A stretch of 64,000 nt of DNA from Haloferax mucosum ATCC BAA-1512 (GCF_000337815.1 NZ_AOLN01000011.1:372001-436000), one strand, 5' to 3'. Counted from the stretch's first letter, positions 8,350-17,311 are shown. The notes: a model not told the origin generated them from the sequence alone. Program-made: numbers and translations.

Positions 8350-9231
8350 CTAGAACGTCTCCATCTCGCGCTCCATGTCGCGGAGGCGCTCGATACGGTT
8401 CTCGGTCGAGGGGTGGGTGCTGAACAGCCGACCGATGAAGTCCGACTTGATGGGGATGATGAAGAACGCGTTCATCTCCGAGGTTTCGCGCATGTCGCGC
8501 TTTGGGACGTTCTCCATCCGGCCCGAAATCTTGGTCAGGGCGGATGCCAGCGCCGACGGGCGGCCCGTGATGATGGCGGCCCCGCGGTCGGCGGCGTACT
8601 CACGGTAGCGCGAGAGCGCCCGAATCAGGAGATACGAGATAATCCAGACGACGAGCGACGCGAGGATGGCCACGATGACCGGCATGTTCTGTCGGTCGCG
8701 GTCACCGCCGAAGAACCAGCCCCAGCGGACGATAAGGAAGGCGATACTGGAGAGGAACGATGCGATTGTCATGACCATCACGTCGCGGTTCTTCACGTGC
8801 GCGAGTTCGTGCGCGATGACGCCTTCTAACTCGTCGTCGTCGAGCGTCTGCATCAGTCCAGTCGTGACGCAGACGGCCGAATTCTTCTGCGAGCGACCCG
8901 TCGCAAACGCGTTCGGGACGCGGGTGTCGGCGATGGCGACTTTCGGCTTCGGCAGGTCGGCCTGTTGCGAGAGGCGACCGATCATCGCGTGGAGTTTCTT
9001 CGCTTGTGGGCCGTCGTCTTCGTCAACGACGGTCGCGCCCATGCTGTAAAGCGCGAGTTTGTCGCTGAAGAACAACTGCGCAAAGAGGAAGACGCCCATG
9101 AACCCGACCATGATAGCGAGGCTCTGGAAGTAGGCGAACAGCACCCCTGCGAAGACGATGTAGAGTGCGAACAGGAGAAACATCGTGAACGCCATGCGAC
9201 CACGCAGTCCCCAGTCCGGTTTCCATTCCAT
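8350..9231 (-). CDS. htpX: Membrane zinc metalloprotease HtpX
   Basis: This 293-residue M48-family protease has two N-terminal transmembrane helices (about residues 12-32 and 37-55) and the zinc motif HELAH at 141-145. A second hydrophobic pair follows at 150-205, and the third ligand lies in the EYAADRGA segment (Glu211). It cleaves misfolded membrane proteins at the cytosolic face. NAFATG (107-112) is a conserved HtpX signature. A TATA-like box (minus-strand GTTTATTA, 9256-9263) is about 27 bases upstream of the ATG, so the transcript is leaderless and continues into pspAB. Confidence 0.95.
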   Translation of the reverse strand: MEWKPDWGLRGRMAFTMFLLFALYIVFAGVLFAYFQSLAIMVGFMGVFLFAQLFFSDKLALYSMGATVVDEDDGPQAKKLHAMIGRLSQQADLPKPKVAIADTRVPNAFATGRSQKNSAVCVTTGLMQTLDDDELEGVIAHELAHVKNRDVMVMTIASFLSSIAFLIVRWGWFFGGDRDRQNMPVIVAILASLVVWIISYLLIRALSRYREYAADRGAAIITGRPSALASALTKISGRMENVPKRDMRETSEMNAFFIIPIKSDFIGRLFSTHPSTENRIERLRDMEREMETF

Positions 9232-9483
9232 AGGGTGTGCTTAGTAATCCGGCTAATAAACGCTGTTGGAGTGCGAATTTATCGCACGGTTGTAACTGAA
9301 TCGGGTACGGGTCGGCTCGTTCACAGGTCACCTCCGTGTCACAGACGGCAATGGTTTCGATAGTGAACCGGAAGCGTTCGACTGGGAGAGTCAGAAGTAA
9401 TGCGTCCGAAGCCGTTTTTGCGTCGCCGAAGCGGGAAATCGGGACACACCATTTTGCCGACTGGGTGCGTATCGCTAGGAGAG
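9232..9483. promoter_or_regulatory. Divergent promoter region, htpX / phosphoribosyltransferase
   Basis: The 252-base gap holds the htpX TATA-like box at 9256-9263 on the minus strand. On the plus side AGGAGAG ends directly before the ATG at 9484. It contains a GGAG Shine-Dalgarno-like core, close to the start, so the phosphoribosyltransferase mRNA may have a leader. No other gene is seen. Confidence 0.5.
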
Positions 9484-10122
9484 ATGTTCGCCGATAGAGA
9501 AGACGCGGGCCGACGCTTGGCAGACCTCCTCGACGAACGAGGCGAAGAGGCGGACGTAGTGCTGGCAATCCCGCGTGGGGGGCTACCGGTGGGGAGAGAG
9601 GTGGCCGACAGGCTCAGAGCGCCGCTCGACGTGGTCGTCGCCTCGAAAGTCGGCGCGCCGGGAAATTCGGAACTCGCACTCGGGGCCGTCGCGGGTGACG
9701 AAAGCGCGTGGTGGAACGAGGACCTCGTGTCGTATCTCAGCGTGAAAGACGACTACCTCGACCGAGAGCGCAAACACGAGGCGGAGGTGGCACGTGAGAA
9801 AATCTCGCTGTACCGCGACGGTGACCCGCTTCCGAACCTCGATGGAAAACGCGTTATCGTCGTTGACGACGGCGTTGCGACCGGGGCGACCGCCCGCGCC
9901 TGTCTCCGACAGGTGAGAGGAAGTGGCGCAGAACGCGTCGTGCTCGCGGTTCCGGTCGGGCCGCCTCACACAATCGAAGACCTCGAAGGTGAGTGTGACG
10001 CCGTCGTGACCGTCGAAGCCCCCGAGGCGTTCGGAGCCGTCGGTGCGTTCTACCGCGATTTCACGCAGGTTACGGACGAGGTGGCCGCGACGTATTTGGA
10101 CCCGAGCGAGACCATCGAGTAA
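9484..10122 (+). CDS. Phosphoribosyltransferase domain protein
   Basis: This 212-residue protein has the type I phosphoribosyltransferase fold. The PRPP-binding loop VIVVDDGVATGATARA lies at about 124-139, and ADVVLAIPRGGLPVGREVA near residue 25 is typical of the family. It probably transfers to or from PRPP, but the long version with KVGAPGNSELALGAVA is a group of unknown substrate, sometimes fused to dienelactone hydrolase in bacteria. The reading frame is open from 9400, but the internal ATG at 9484 has a purine-rich Shine-Dalgarno-like element just upstream and gives the usual family start. It is monocistronic. Confidence 0.88.
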   Translation: MFADREDAGRRLADLLDERGEEADVVLAIPRGGLPVGREVADRLRAPLDVVVASKVGAPGNSELALGAVAGDESAWWNEDLVSYLSVKDDYLDRERKHEAEVAREKISLYRDGDPLPNLDGKRVIVVDDGVATGATARACLRQVRGSGAERVVLAVPVGPPHTIEDLEGECDAVVTVEAPEAFGAVGAFYRDFTQVTDEVAATYLDPSETIE

Positions 10123-10205
10123 CCCGGGAGTTCGGGGGAATCGGAGACGGCACACGACACAGACGTGACGCGGAATTTAAGCGGTCGAGCGGACTAGAGC
10201 CGTCA

Positions 10206-11336
10206 ATGAGCGAATCCCGCGACTTTTGCCCTCGGTGTGGGGACCCTATTCCGGAGCGACCGGAACAGCTCCCGGGGATGCCCCGCGAGCGCGACGACGT
10301 GCTCTGCGACGCGTGTTACTTCGAGGATTTCGACCTCGTGGACGCGCCCGACAAGGTGCAGGTGCGCGTCTGCGCGCAGTGCGGCGCGATTCACCGCGGA
10401 AACCGATGGGTCGATGTCGGCGCGCGAGACTACACCGACATCGCCATCGAGGAGGTATCGAACTCGCTCGGCGTCCACCTCAACGCGGAGGAGGTCCGCT
10501 GGGGGGTCGAACCCGAGCAAATCGACGAGAACAACATCAAAATGCACTGCCACTTTTCGGGCGTCGTCCGCGGGACGCCGCTGGAAGAGTCGGTCGTCGT
10601 CCCGGTGAGTATCGCCCGCGAGACGTGCAAGCGGTGCGGCCGCATCGCCGGCGGCTACTTCGCCAGTCTCGTACAGGTCCGCGCCGACGACCGCACACCA
10701 ACGACCGACGAGGCCGAGACGGCCATCGAAATCGCCGAATCCTACATCGCCGAGCGCGAGGACAAAGGCGACCGCAACGCCTTCATCACGGAGGTCAACC
10801 GAACGCCCGACGGCCCGGACATCAAGATCTCGACCAACCAGATGGGAAGCGGCGTCGCAAAACAGATTCGTGAGCGATTTGGCGGCACCATCGAAGAACA
10901 CCCGACGCTCGTCACGGAGGACGGCGACGGCAACGAGGTGTACCGCGTCACGTTCGTCGCGCGACTCCCGCGATACACCGCTGGCGACGTTATCGACCCC
11001 GAAGACGGCGACGGGCCGGTCCTCGTCAAGAGTAACCGCGGACGCCTGAAAGGGGTTCGTCTCACATCTGGCGACGAGTACGAATCTGAGTTCGAAGAGG
11101 GCGAACGGCCAGACGCGGAACATCTCGGTTCTCTCGACGACGCCGAAGAGACCACCGTCGTCACGGTCGAAGACGCACACGCGGTACAGGTACTCGACCC
11201 GGAGACGTTCGAGGCAAAGACCATCCCGCGACCGGACTACTTCGACCCTGACGCCGCGATGGTTCCCGTCCTCAAGAGTCATTCGGGACTTCACATCCTG
11301 CCTGACGAGGCCGTCGAGGACGAAGAAGGGGAATAG
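10206..11336 (+). CDS. NMD3 family ribosome-associated protein
   Basis: This 376-residue protein resembles archaeal NMD3, the homologue of the eukaryotic 60S ribosomal export adaptor. Zinc-binding pairs in the first 65 residues (CPRCG at 8-12, CDAC near 35, CAQCG near 57) and CKRCG near 141 form the N-terminal zinc ribbons. A KH/OB-like body follows, and the C-terminal 30 residues are highly acidic. In archaea, with no nucleus, it probably acts in late large-subunit maturation or quality control. A TATA-like ATTTAAG (10174-10180) about 29 bases upstream gives a leaderless start. Confidence 0.9.
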   Translation: MSESRDFCPRCGDPIPERPEQLPGMPRERDDVLCDACYFEDFDLVDAPDKVQVRVCAQCGAIHRGNRWVDVGARDYTDIAIEEVSNSLGVHLNAEEVRWGVEPEQIDENNIKMHCHFSGVVRGTPLEESVVVPVSIARETCKRCGRIAGGYFASLVQVRADDRTPTTDEAETAIEIAESYIAEREDKGDRNAFITEVNRTPDGPDIKISTNQMGSGVAKQIRERFGGTIEEHPTLVTEDGDGNEVYRVTFVARLPRYTAGDVIDPEDGDGPVLVKSNRGRLKGVRLTSGDEYESEFEEGERPDAEHLGSLDDAEETTVVTVEDAHAVQVLDPETFEAKTIPRPDYFDPDAAMVPVLKSHSGLHILPDEAVEDEEGE

Positions 11337-11463
11337 GAACGAAACTATCGAGGAGTCGGAAGGATACGAGCGGGAGACAGCGCGCTCTCTTTTCGAAAAA
11401 CGTTGCCGAGCAAACACCCTCGTCGGCTACCGAGTGTCGAGCTATCGAAAGCGAGAGCTACCG

Positions 11464-11655
11464 TTAGTCCGCGCGGGCAGGGTTGTCGGGAGAAACTGCC
11501 GTCGCGGGCGTGTCCTCGCGCACCGTCACACCGTGGCGCTGGAGGATGACGACGAGTTCGTCCTCGGAGTAGCCGGAGCGGGCGGCCGCCTGCGAGAGCG
11601 TGAGCGTCCCACTACGATACAGTGTAATCGCCGTGGCGAGTGCGGTGGTGTGCAT
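11464..11655 (-). CDS. Small helix-turn-helix-like haloarchaeal protein (DUF7317-like)
   Basis: This 63-residue protein, MHTTALATAITLYRSGTLTL, continues with a helix-turn-helix-like segment, SQAAARSGYSEDELVVILQRHGV. The pattern matches a haloarchaeal family I recall as DUF7317, related to UPF0175-type small DNA-binding proteins that are often antitoxin-like. No toxin gene is adjacent. It could be a small regulator; that is inference from the fold pattern alone. It converges on the NMD3 gene and has an A/T-rich region upstream that should hold its promoter. Confidence 0.72.
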   Translation of the reverse strand: MHTTALATAITLYRSGTLTLSQAAARSGYSEDELVVILQRHGVTVREDTPATAVSPDNPARAD

Positions 11656-12030
11656 GGCCGATACACAGCGATTCAGTGGCAGTAGTGTTAACTATTTCGT
11701 GAGAAAGAATGCCAAACCAAAACTATGCAGTCGGATTGGTTTACATACACATATTGAATCAGATTTCCCAACCACATACACCCAACAACACCAACAATCA
11801 TTGTTGATTCGGCAGAGAGTTCCAGATGCGCTTTGACGGACGGAACTTACTGCACCAATCGTTCAGAGTGACAGAGACACAATTGGCACACGGAGAGAGA
11901 TACGTAGAAACGAGTCACTGCGTGCCTCGCAGTGGGCGGACACACTACGAAGCAGGCCAGCCCCGTTCCCGTTATCACACCTGCGAATGATGCCGAAGCG
12001 TTCTTTTCTACCCAGCCACGTCGTACGCCC
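11656..12030. promoter_or_regulatory. A/T-rich intergenic region with a perfect palindrome and a hairpin
   Basis: This 375-base stretch is poorer in G+C than its neighbours between 11680 and 11810 and has no believable gene. It holds the 15-base palindrome CAACAATCATTGTTG (11792-11806; 7-bp arms, one central base), a good operator candidate. A 7-bp hairpin (CACTGCG at 11916-11922, CGCAGTG at 11928-11934, loop TGCCT) lies further on. TTCTTTTCTA at 12001-12010 is about 26 bases before the small membrane ORF at 12031 and may be its TATA box. Confidence 0.55.
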
Positions 12031-12117
12031 ATGGACAGACAGCAACTGATTGCACTGACACTCGTTGCACTGATGCTGGGGTCGTCGGTGTCCATCGCGG
12101 TTAGCTTCGCGCTGTAA
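12031..12117 (+). CDS. 28-residue single-helix membrane peptide
   Basis: ATG 12031 opens a 28-residue reading frame, MDRQQLIALTLVALMLGSSV and then SIAVSFAL. A short polar start is followed by one hydrophobic helix, a shape shared by many haloarchaeal mini-proteins whose N-terminus begins MDRRQ or similar. T-rich sequence about 26 bases upstream fits a leaderless promoter. Its stop codon abuts the last base of the convergent helicase gene with no gap. The function is unknown; it could be a small regulator of a membrane complex. Confidence 0.6.
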   Translation: MDRQQLIALTLVALMLGSSVSIAVSFAL

Positions 12118-14004
12118 TCACTCGCCCCAGACGTCAGAAAGCGGATGGTTGCCGCGACCATCGTCGTTCGAATCCGATTGCGAGCGACTGCGTCCGCCAC
12201 GAGAGTGGCCGCCCCCGGACTTGCCGCCTGACGACCGCCCACCAGCGGACCGGCTACCGCCCGAACTCGTCGTGGTCGAACCGGTTCCAGGCCCCGACTG
12301 TCCGGCCGACTGGCCACCGAATCCTGACTGTCCCGTCGTCACGTTGCTGCCGCGTCCACCGGCGGCGATGGGGTCGAACTCGGGAAGGTCCGGCTTCGAC
12401 ATCCGGTCAACCTGTGCCTCGAACCAATCGGGCATGTCGGTGCGCGTCTTTTCGAACAACTGGAGCAGACTGCTGTCGGCGATGTAGGTGTCGCCGTAAT
12501 CGTTGGGGGCGCGGACGACGCGCCCGCAGGCCTGAATCACGGTTCGCAGGGCGGCCCGGCGATACCACGCCCACTGGCCGTCTTCGAGACGCCGTGCGAC
12601 CCGCGAATCGTTCGTGTTGAGATACGGCGCTTTACAGAGGACCTGCCAGCGACAGAGGTCGCCTTTCAGGTCCAGTGCCTCTTCCATCTTGACCGAGAGG
12701 AACACTTCGGGGCTGTCGGTTGCCTTCCACGTCTCCAACTCGGTATTTCGGTTGTTTCGGTCGTGTCCGTGAATGCGATTTCCGAGACCCATCTCGGCGA
12801 GACGACGACGCAGTTCCGCCTGAATCGCATAGGAGTGACAGTGGACGAGTCCCTTCTTGTCGGGGTGTTTCGCCATCAACCGGACGATGAGACGGGCGAT
12901 GTTGGGAAGCGTCTCGTCGCGGTGTTCGTAGGTCATCTTCCCCTGTGCGACGTTGTACAGCGGGCGGTTCTCGACGGGGAACGTGTGACCGACGTCCACG
13001 AGCGCGACGTTCGATGGGTCGAGACCGACGGAACGGCAGAACGCGGCCTTGTTTAGAATCGTCGCCGAGAGGAGTGCGAACTTGTTGCCGCGGTCCCACA
13101 CGGTGTGCTGGAGGTACTTCGCGGGGTCGAGCGGCTTGATGGCGATGGGCGAGCCTTCGCCGTCGTGTTGGTCTACGACCCACGTCGTCGGACTCTGCGG
13201 GTCGCGGTAGTCATCGACGAACCATTTCAGCTCGCCGATGAGTTCTTGGAGCCGGTCGCGTTTGGCGGCCTCCTCGGGTAGCAACTCGGATTTCGTCAAC
13301 AACTCGTCTTTGGCCCGTTTGCAGACGCCGACAAGCGTGTCTGCGAACCGAACGGCGCGTTCGATGGGGTCGTCGGCGTCCGCGAGGTCGGGGACGCCGA
13401 TGTCGTCCCAAATCGGGACGGTCCGAGGCTTGAGGTCGATAGTCGCGTACATCTCGGCCCACTCGGCGAGACCGTGTGCCTCGTCGATGACGACCACGTC
13501 GCGCTTTCTGAACACGTCGGAACCGGCAGTCTGCATGAAATACGCGAGCGTCATCGCCGCGATTTGACGATTCGAGGCGATAGCGCGGTCCGAAAAGTAC
13601 GGACACCGGTGGCGGACGCTACAGTCGAACCCGCGCTTGCGGGCGCAAGGAGCGCGGTCAACCGGCGTCTCGGTTTCGCCGCGAATGATGCAGTTGTAGT
13701 TCGACTTCCCGCGGATTATCTTGAGGTCCGAGAGGAGACCGTCTTCGGCCACGTCGTCGAGTTGCGACACCTGTGGCGTGGTGTAGTAGGCGTCGGTCGC
13801 TTCGGCAGGCGAGGTGTCTTCGACGGTCGCCGCCGCACCCGCGATAGAGCGCGCGAGAAGTGACTTACCGCTCCCGGTCGGCGCGCGAACCAGCACCACG
13901 TCGTTGCCGTCGGCGAAGGCGTCTCGAATGTCGCGCAGTGCTTGCTCCTGCGTGCCGCGGAAACTGGGTGCGGGAAACGAGTCGATGATGCGCGACGGGT
14001 CCAC
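12118..14004 (-). CDS. DinG/XPD-type ATP-dependent DNA helicase
   Basis: This 628-residue superfamily 2 helicase has Walker A APTGSGKSLL (41-50) and the DEAH box VIDEAHGLAEW (172-182). Four cysteines sit at about 105, 120, 128 and 134, spaced as the Fe-S cluster domain of XPD/DinG/Rad3 helicases. QACGRVVRAPNDYGDTYIAD is helicase motif VI with the following strand. It should unwind DNA 5' to 3' in repair. The last 80 residues are a low-complexity Gly/Ser-rich tail with RGG/RSQ-like elements, perhaps for nucleic-acid binding. The start is GTG 14004, with TAAATCC about 27-32 bases upstream on the minus strand. Confidence 0.9.
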   Translation of the reverse strand: MDPSRIIDSFPAPSFRGTQEQALRDIRDAFADGNDVVLVRAPTGSGKSLLARSIAGAAATVEDTSPAEATDAYYTTPQVSQLDDVAEDGLLSDLKIIRGKSNYNCIIRGETETPVDRAPCARKRGFDCSVRHRCPYFSDRAIASNRQIAAMTLAYFMQTAGSDVFRKRDVVVIDEAHGLAEWAEMYATIDLKPRTVPIWDDIGVPDLADADDPIERAVRFADTLVGVCKRAKDELLTKSELLPEEAAKRDRLQELIGELKWFVDDYRDPQSPTTWVVDQHDGEGSPIAIKPLDPAKYLQHTVWDRGNKFALLSATILNKAAFCRSVGLDPSNVALVDVGHTFPVENRPLYNVAQGKMTYEHRDETLPNIARLIVRLMAKHPDKKGLVHCHSYAIQAELRRRLAEMGLGNRIHGHDRNNRNTELETWKATDSPEVFLSVKMEEALDLKGDLCRWQVLCKAPYLNTNDSRVARRLEDGQWAWYRRAALRTVIQACGRVVRAPNDYGDTYIADSSLLQLFEKTRTDMPDWFEAQVDRMSKPDLPEFDPIAAGGRGSNVTTGQSGFGGQSAGQSGPGTGSTTTSSGGSRSAGGRSSGGKSGGGHSRGGRSRSQSDSNDDGRGNHPLSDVWGE

Positions 14005-14233
14005 GATGGTTGCTGTCGGCGGGTGGGCCTAAATCCACCGCTCCCCCTCAGAAACGGCATGGCAGGAGTTAGCAGAGGAACACAGGAAAGGGGCACACAG
14101 GCAAGTGAATCCGAGGCGGACGGAGGGCTAAGACCACTGTTCATCGTTACGACCCGGCGAATACAGCGACGGCTACCGGATAGGAAGTCACCGCCTCGTG
14201 TCGCGGTCGAAACTGGCTCGGCGCAATCGCGCG

Positions 14234-14437
14234 TTAGAGCGCCGCCACGTCTTCAGCCGTCGGTTCGTGGTCGCCCGGAAGGCGCTCCATACACTCGAAA
14301 CAGAGGAAGTGTTCGGACCCATCGACCAGTTCGAGCGTCATCCCGCCAGACGAGGAAGTCGGAAAGTTCCAGAGGTCGCCGATGCCGCCGGCGATACGGA
14401 CATCTTTCCCGCAGACATCACACGGTTCTGAGGTCAT
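14234..14437 (-). CDS. Small zinc-ribbon protein (DUF7561-like)
   Basis: This 67-residue protein has paired cysteines at both ends (CDVCGKDV at 6-13 and CFECMERLP at 46-54), a likely one-zinc treble-clef or ribbon. The middle has GGIGDLWNFP and GGMTLELVDG. I recall a haloarchaeal family of this kind as DUF7561, but the name is from memory. The frame extends far upstream, but those residues are arginine-rich and unlike a haloarchaeal protein; ATG 14437 gives the compact domain. Function unknown. Confidence 0.75.
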   Translation of the reverse strand: MTSEPCDVCGKDVRIAGGIGDLWNFPTSSSGGMTLELVDGSEHFLCFECMERLPGDHEPTAEDVAAL

Positions 14438-14562
14438 ACGAGAACTGAGGTGTCGGACCCGGAAAAACGCCCCGCCCGTGGGCCGATATGTGACGATACG
14501 ACACCGAACTGACCGGCGAACCGCCGAGACCTTCATGTCGATACGCGTGCAAATTCTACGGC

Positions 14563-15447
14563 ATGCGCGTCGATTGCGAGGAGTGTGCTGGGTGCTGTAT
14601 CGACTGGCGACCGGTCTCACCCGTCTCGCTCGACCACGAACGACGCGGGCCGCGCGCGCCGCTGGACGACACGTACAACCTCGTCCCGCTGACCCGCGAC
14701 GAGATTCGCAACTTCGTGGACGCTGGGTTCGGCGACGTTCTCACACCGCGGTTGTGGGAAGCACCGCCCGGCGAAGGCGTCGAAATCGGCGGTGTCGAAG
14801 TGGCCGCTATCGCCGGACGACCGGCGTTTTTCGTCGGCATGCGAAAGCCGCCGAAACCGGTCGGTCCGTTCGGATTAGAGCGGACGTGGCTCCGTTCGTG
14901 CGCGTTTCTCGACCCCGAGACGCTCCAGTGCCGCATCCACGACACCGACTTGTATCCCGACGAGTGCGCGGAGTATCCGGGCCACAACCTCGTCCTCGAA
15001 CAGAAGACCGAGTGCGAACGCGTCGAAAGACAGTACGGCGGCGAGCGCCTGCTCGACGGAACGCCGCCGGAAGACCAGCGCGGACTTCTCCTCGGACCCC
15101 ACGCCCTCGGCGCAAAAGTGTTCGCCCATCCCGACCCGGAGCGATTGACCGGCGTCGTCGAACGGCTCCGAGACCGGAGCCTGTCGCCCGCGGATAGAGC
15201 GGAGTTCGTCGGCGTCGCGGTCGGGTCGCATCCCGGTTCGACCGACGTTGACGCCGACCGCGCCCGCGAGGCGCGAAAGCGGGCGCTCGAAAGCGAATCG
15301 TGGGCCGGGAGCGCGGTCGATGCGTGGCGGTCGCTGGCCGGTGTGGTCGGCGACGTCGCCCGCGACGCGCCCAACCCAGACGTGGTCGAAGTCGAACGCG
15401 GCGCACCGGAGACGCCCGGCTGGGACGCGGTTCGAACGGACGACTGA
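14563..15447 (+). CDS. YkgJ family cysteine-cluster protein
   Basis: This 294-residue protein begins MRVDCEECAGCCIDWRPVS. Cysteines at 5, 8, 11 and 12, with later ones in CAFLDPETLQCRIHDTDLYPDECAEYPG, form the YkgJ/UPF0153 cluster, which probably binds zinc or an Fe-S centre. The motif C-x-I-H-x(5)-P-x-x-C is characteristic. The biochemical role is unknown; members are sometimes tied to flagellar or cell-envelope functions in bacteria. The C-terminal 120 residues are a haloarchaeal extension. The gene stands alone and is divergent from the small zinc-ribbon gene. Confidence 0.85.
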   Translation: MRVDCEECAGCCIDWRPVSPVSLDHERRGPRAPLDDTYNLVPLTRDEIRNFVDAGFGDVLTPRLWEAPPGEGVEIGGVEVAAIAGRPAFFVGMRKPPKPVGPFGLERTWLRSCAFLDPETLQCRIHDTDLYPDECAEYPGHNLVLEQKTECERVERQYGGERLLDGTPPEDQRGLLLGPHALGAKVFAHPDPERLTGVVERLRDRSLSPADRAEFVGVAVGSHPGSTDVDADRAREARKRALESESWAGSAVDAWRSLAGVVGDVARDAPNPDVVEVERGAPETPGWDAVRTDD

Positions 15448-15530
15448 CCGGAAGGCGACCCGCGTGTCGTCCGCGCCTCGCATGTCAGTGGTGAGAGCGT
15501 TTAACATCCAGTGAGCCGTCTGCATATCAC

Positions 15531-16460
15531 ATGAGAGTTCTCGTAACCGGTGCGACCGGATTCGTCGGCCGGCATCTCGTCCCAGCCCTGCTCGATGCGG
15601 GACACGACGTCGTCGTCTTCGTCCGCGAGGCGGGGCGGTACGACGGTCCGGCCGACGTCGAAGTGGTCGAAGGCGACATCTTCGAACCCGAGACGGTCGA
15701 GCCAGCGATGGTGGGTGTCGATGCGGCCTACTACCTCATCCATTCCATGCAGTCCGGCGGCGACTTCGAGGCGCGAGACCGACTCGCGGCGCGCAACTTC
15801 ATCAACGCGGCGGACGCCGCGGGAGTAGAACGCGTCGTCTACCTCGGCGGTCTCGGCGAAGAGCACGACCAACTCTCGGCGCACCTGCGTTCGCGCCGCG
15901 AAGTCGAACATATCCTCGCGTCGTCGTCGCCCGAACTCACGACGCTCAGGGCGGCGATTATCGTCGGCGCAGGGAGTGCGAGTTTCGACATGGTCCGCCA
16001 ACTCGCAAAGCGCCTGCCGGTGATGGTGACGCCGCAGTGGGTGGAAACGCGGTGCCAACCGATAGCCATCGAAGACGTCGTCGCCTATCTCGTCGGCGTG
16101 CTCGACCACCCGGAGACCGCTGGTGAGACCTACGAAATCGGCGGTCCCGACGTACTCACCTACCGCGAAATGCTCCAGCGAGTCGGGACACAACTCGGGC
16201 AATCGCCGCGCATCGTTCCGGTTCCCGTGTTGACGCCGCGGCTCTCGTCGTACTGGATTGGTCTCGTCACCGACGTGGAAACCGGCGTTGCCAGACCGCT
16301 CATCGAGGGTCTCCGGAACCCGGTCGTCGTCACCGACGACCGCATCCGCGACATCGTGGACGTAGAGGAGACGCCCTTCGACATCGCGGTAGAGCGGGCG
16401 CTTCTCGAAGAACGAGACTCGACAACGGTTCCCGCCGAGACGCCGACGACAACACCGTGA
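15531..16460 (+). CDS. NAD(P)-binding protein, NDUFA9/NmrA-like atypical SDR
   Basis: This 309-residue protein begins with the dinucleotide-binding motif VTGATGFVGRHL (residues 4-15). A Rossmann fold follows, with DAAYYLIHSM and VVYLGGLGEE segments. It matches atypical short-chain dehydrogenases of the NDUFA9/YwnB/NmrA type. The YxxxK catalytic pair is not evident, so it may sense or bind NAD(P)H, or act on a lipid or quinone-linked substrate, rather than catalyse a classic dehydrogenation. GTTTAACA at about 15499 is some 30 bases before the ATG, giving a leaderless start. Confidence 0.82.
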   Translation: MRVLVTGATGFVGRHLVPALLDAGHDVVVFVREAGRYDGPADVEVVEGDIFEPETVEPAMVGVDAAYYLIHSMQSGGDFEARDRLAARNFINAADAAGVERVVYLGGLGEEHDQLSAHLRSRREVEHILASSSPELTTLRAAIIVGAGSASFDMVRQLAKRLPVMVTPQWVETRCQPIAIEDVVAYLVGVLDHPETAGETYEIGGPDVLTYREMLQRVGTQLGQSPRIVPVPVLTPRLSSYWIGLVTDVETGVARPLIEGLRNPVVVTDDRIRDIVDVEETPFDIAVERALLEERDSTTVPAETPTTTP

Positions 16461-16590
16461 CTGCACGCGTTACACGCGGCCGGTCAGTGTCGCTCCCAAG
16501 ACGGAGCCGAGTGCCCAGACTGAGCGCGAGGGCGAGACCGAAGCCGGTCGCGTATCGCTACTCGTACCCGCGACCACGGAGGGTCGGCGC

Positions 16591-17292
16591 GTGAGCGACA
16601 CGACCGAGTACGGCGAGACGTGGGTCTACGAGAGCATCGTCGGCGCGTTACCGGGCGTGAACATCGGCGAAGCGGGCGCGATTGCGATCCAAATCGCCGT
16701 GTTCGAGGTCGCCGTTATCTTCCTCGCGTGGGTGTACGACCTGTGGATTGCGGCAATCGCCGGAACCGTCGCAATCGTCGTCGCCGCCGTCGGGAGCGTC
16801 GTGATGCTCCGGATGGGCGAACAGACCCGGGCCGTCGCTGTTCCCGCGCCGTACCGCCGCTTGCTCTTCGGGTCGAGCATCGAGGTCGTCTTGGGCGTAC
16901 TCGCGTTCGTCGCGCTCGTGACGCACCTGTTCGTCTTCGACCCCCAGCAGTCTGAGACGCCACTTATGACGAGTCTCTTCGGCCCGAAACCGCCCGTCGT
17001 GGTCGTCTACCTGACGCTCCTCGTGCTGTGGGACCTCTGTTACCGCATCGGCACGTCGTGGTGGGCCGCCGTCGTCAACCTCTGGGGAGCGATTCGATAC
17101 CGATTCGACGACCCGACCGCCCGCTCGGTCAAGCGAGTGAACTATCTCAACGTCGGCTTCGGCGTCGCACAGGTGGTGTTGATTCCGTTCGTGTTGGACC
17201 AACGGGTACTGCTCGTCGCCGTCGGCGGGCACGTCGTGGCCGTGACGCTCGTCTCCACTGCGGCCGCGGTGCTCACGAGGACATCGCGGTAG
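16591..17292 (+). CDS. Haloarchaeal membrane protein (DUF7530-like)
   Basis: This 233-residue protein starts with GTG 16591 (SDTTEYGETWVYESIVGALP). About five transmembrane helices are visible: roughly residues 28-50, 52-75, 95-115, 132-152 and 190-230. The charged loop VRYRFDDPTARSVKRVNYLNVGF-like segment lies on one side. I recall a haloarchaeal family of this design as DUF7530, but I cannot verify the number. No transporter or enzyme motif is seen. It is separated from its neighbours by more than 100 bases on the left and faces a convergent small gene on the right. Confidence 0.75.
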   Translation: MSDTTEYGETWVYESIVGALPGVNIGEAGAIAIQIAVFEVAVIFLAWVYDLWIAAIAGTVAIVVAAVGSVVMLRMGEQTRAVAVPAPYRRLLFGSSIEVVLGVLAFVALVTHLFVFDPQQSETPLMTSLFGPKPPVVVVYLTLLVLWDLCYRIGTSWWAAVVNLWGAIRYRFDDPTARSVKRVNYLNVGFGVAQVVLIPFVLDQRVLLVAVGGHVVAVTLVSTAAAVLTRTSR

Positions 17293-17311
17293 CGGGTGAG
17301 AAGGTGGCGGG

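Noticed and set aside
10203-11417. 404-residue minus-strand frame opposite the NMD3 gene
   Set aside because: Antisense shadow of a zinc-ribbon protein gene with a good promoter; no motif in the antisense protein.
11600-11836. 78-residue plus-strand frame in the A/T-rich region
   Set aside because: It begins inside the minus-strand HTH-like gene and has A/T-rich codons and no motif.
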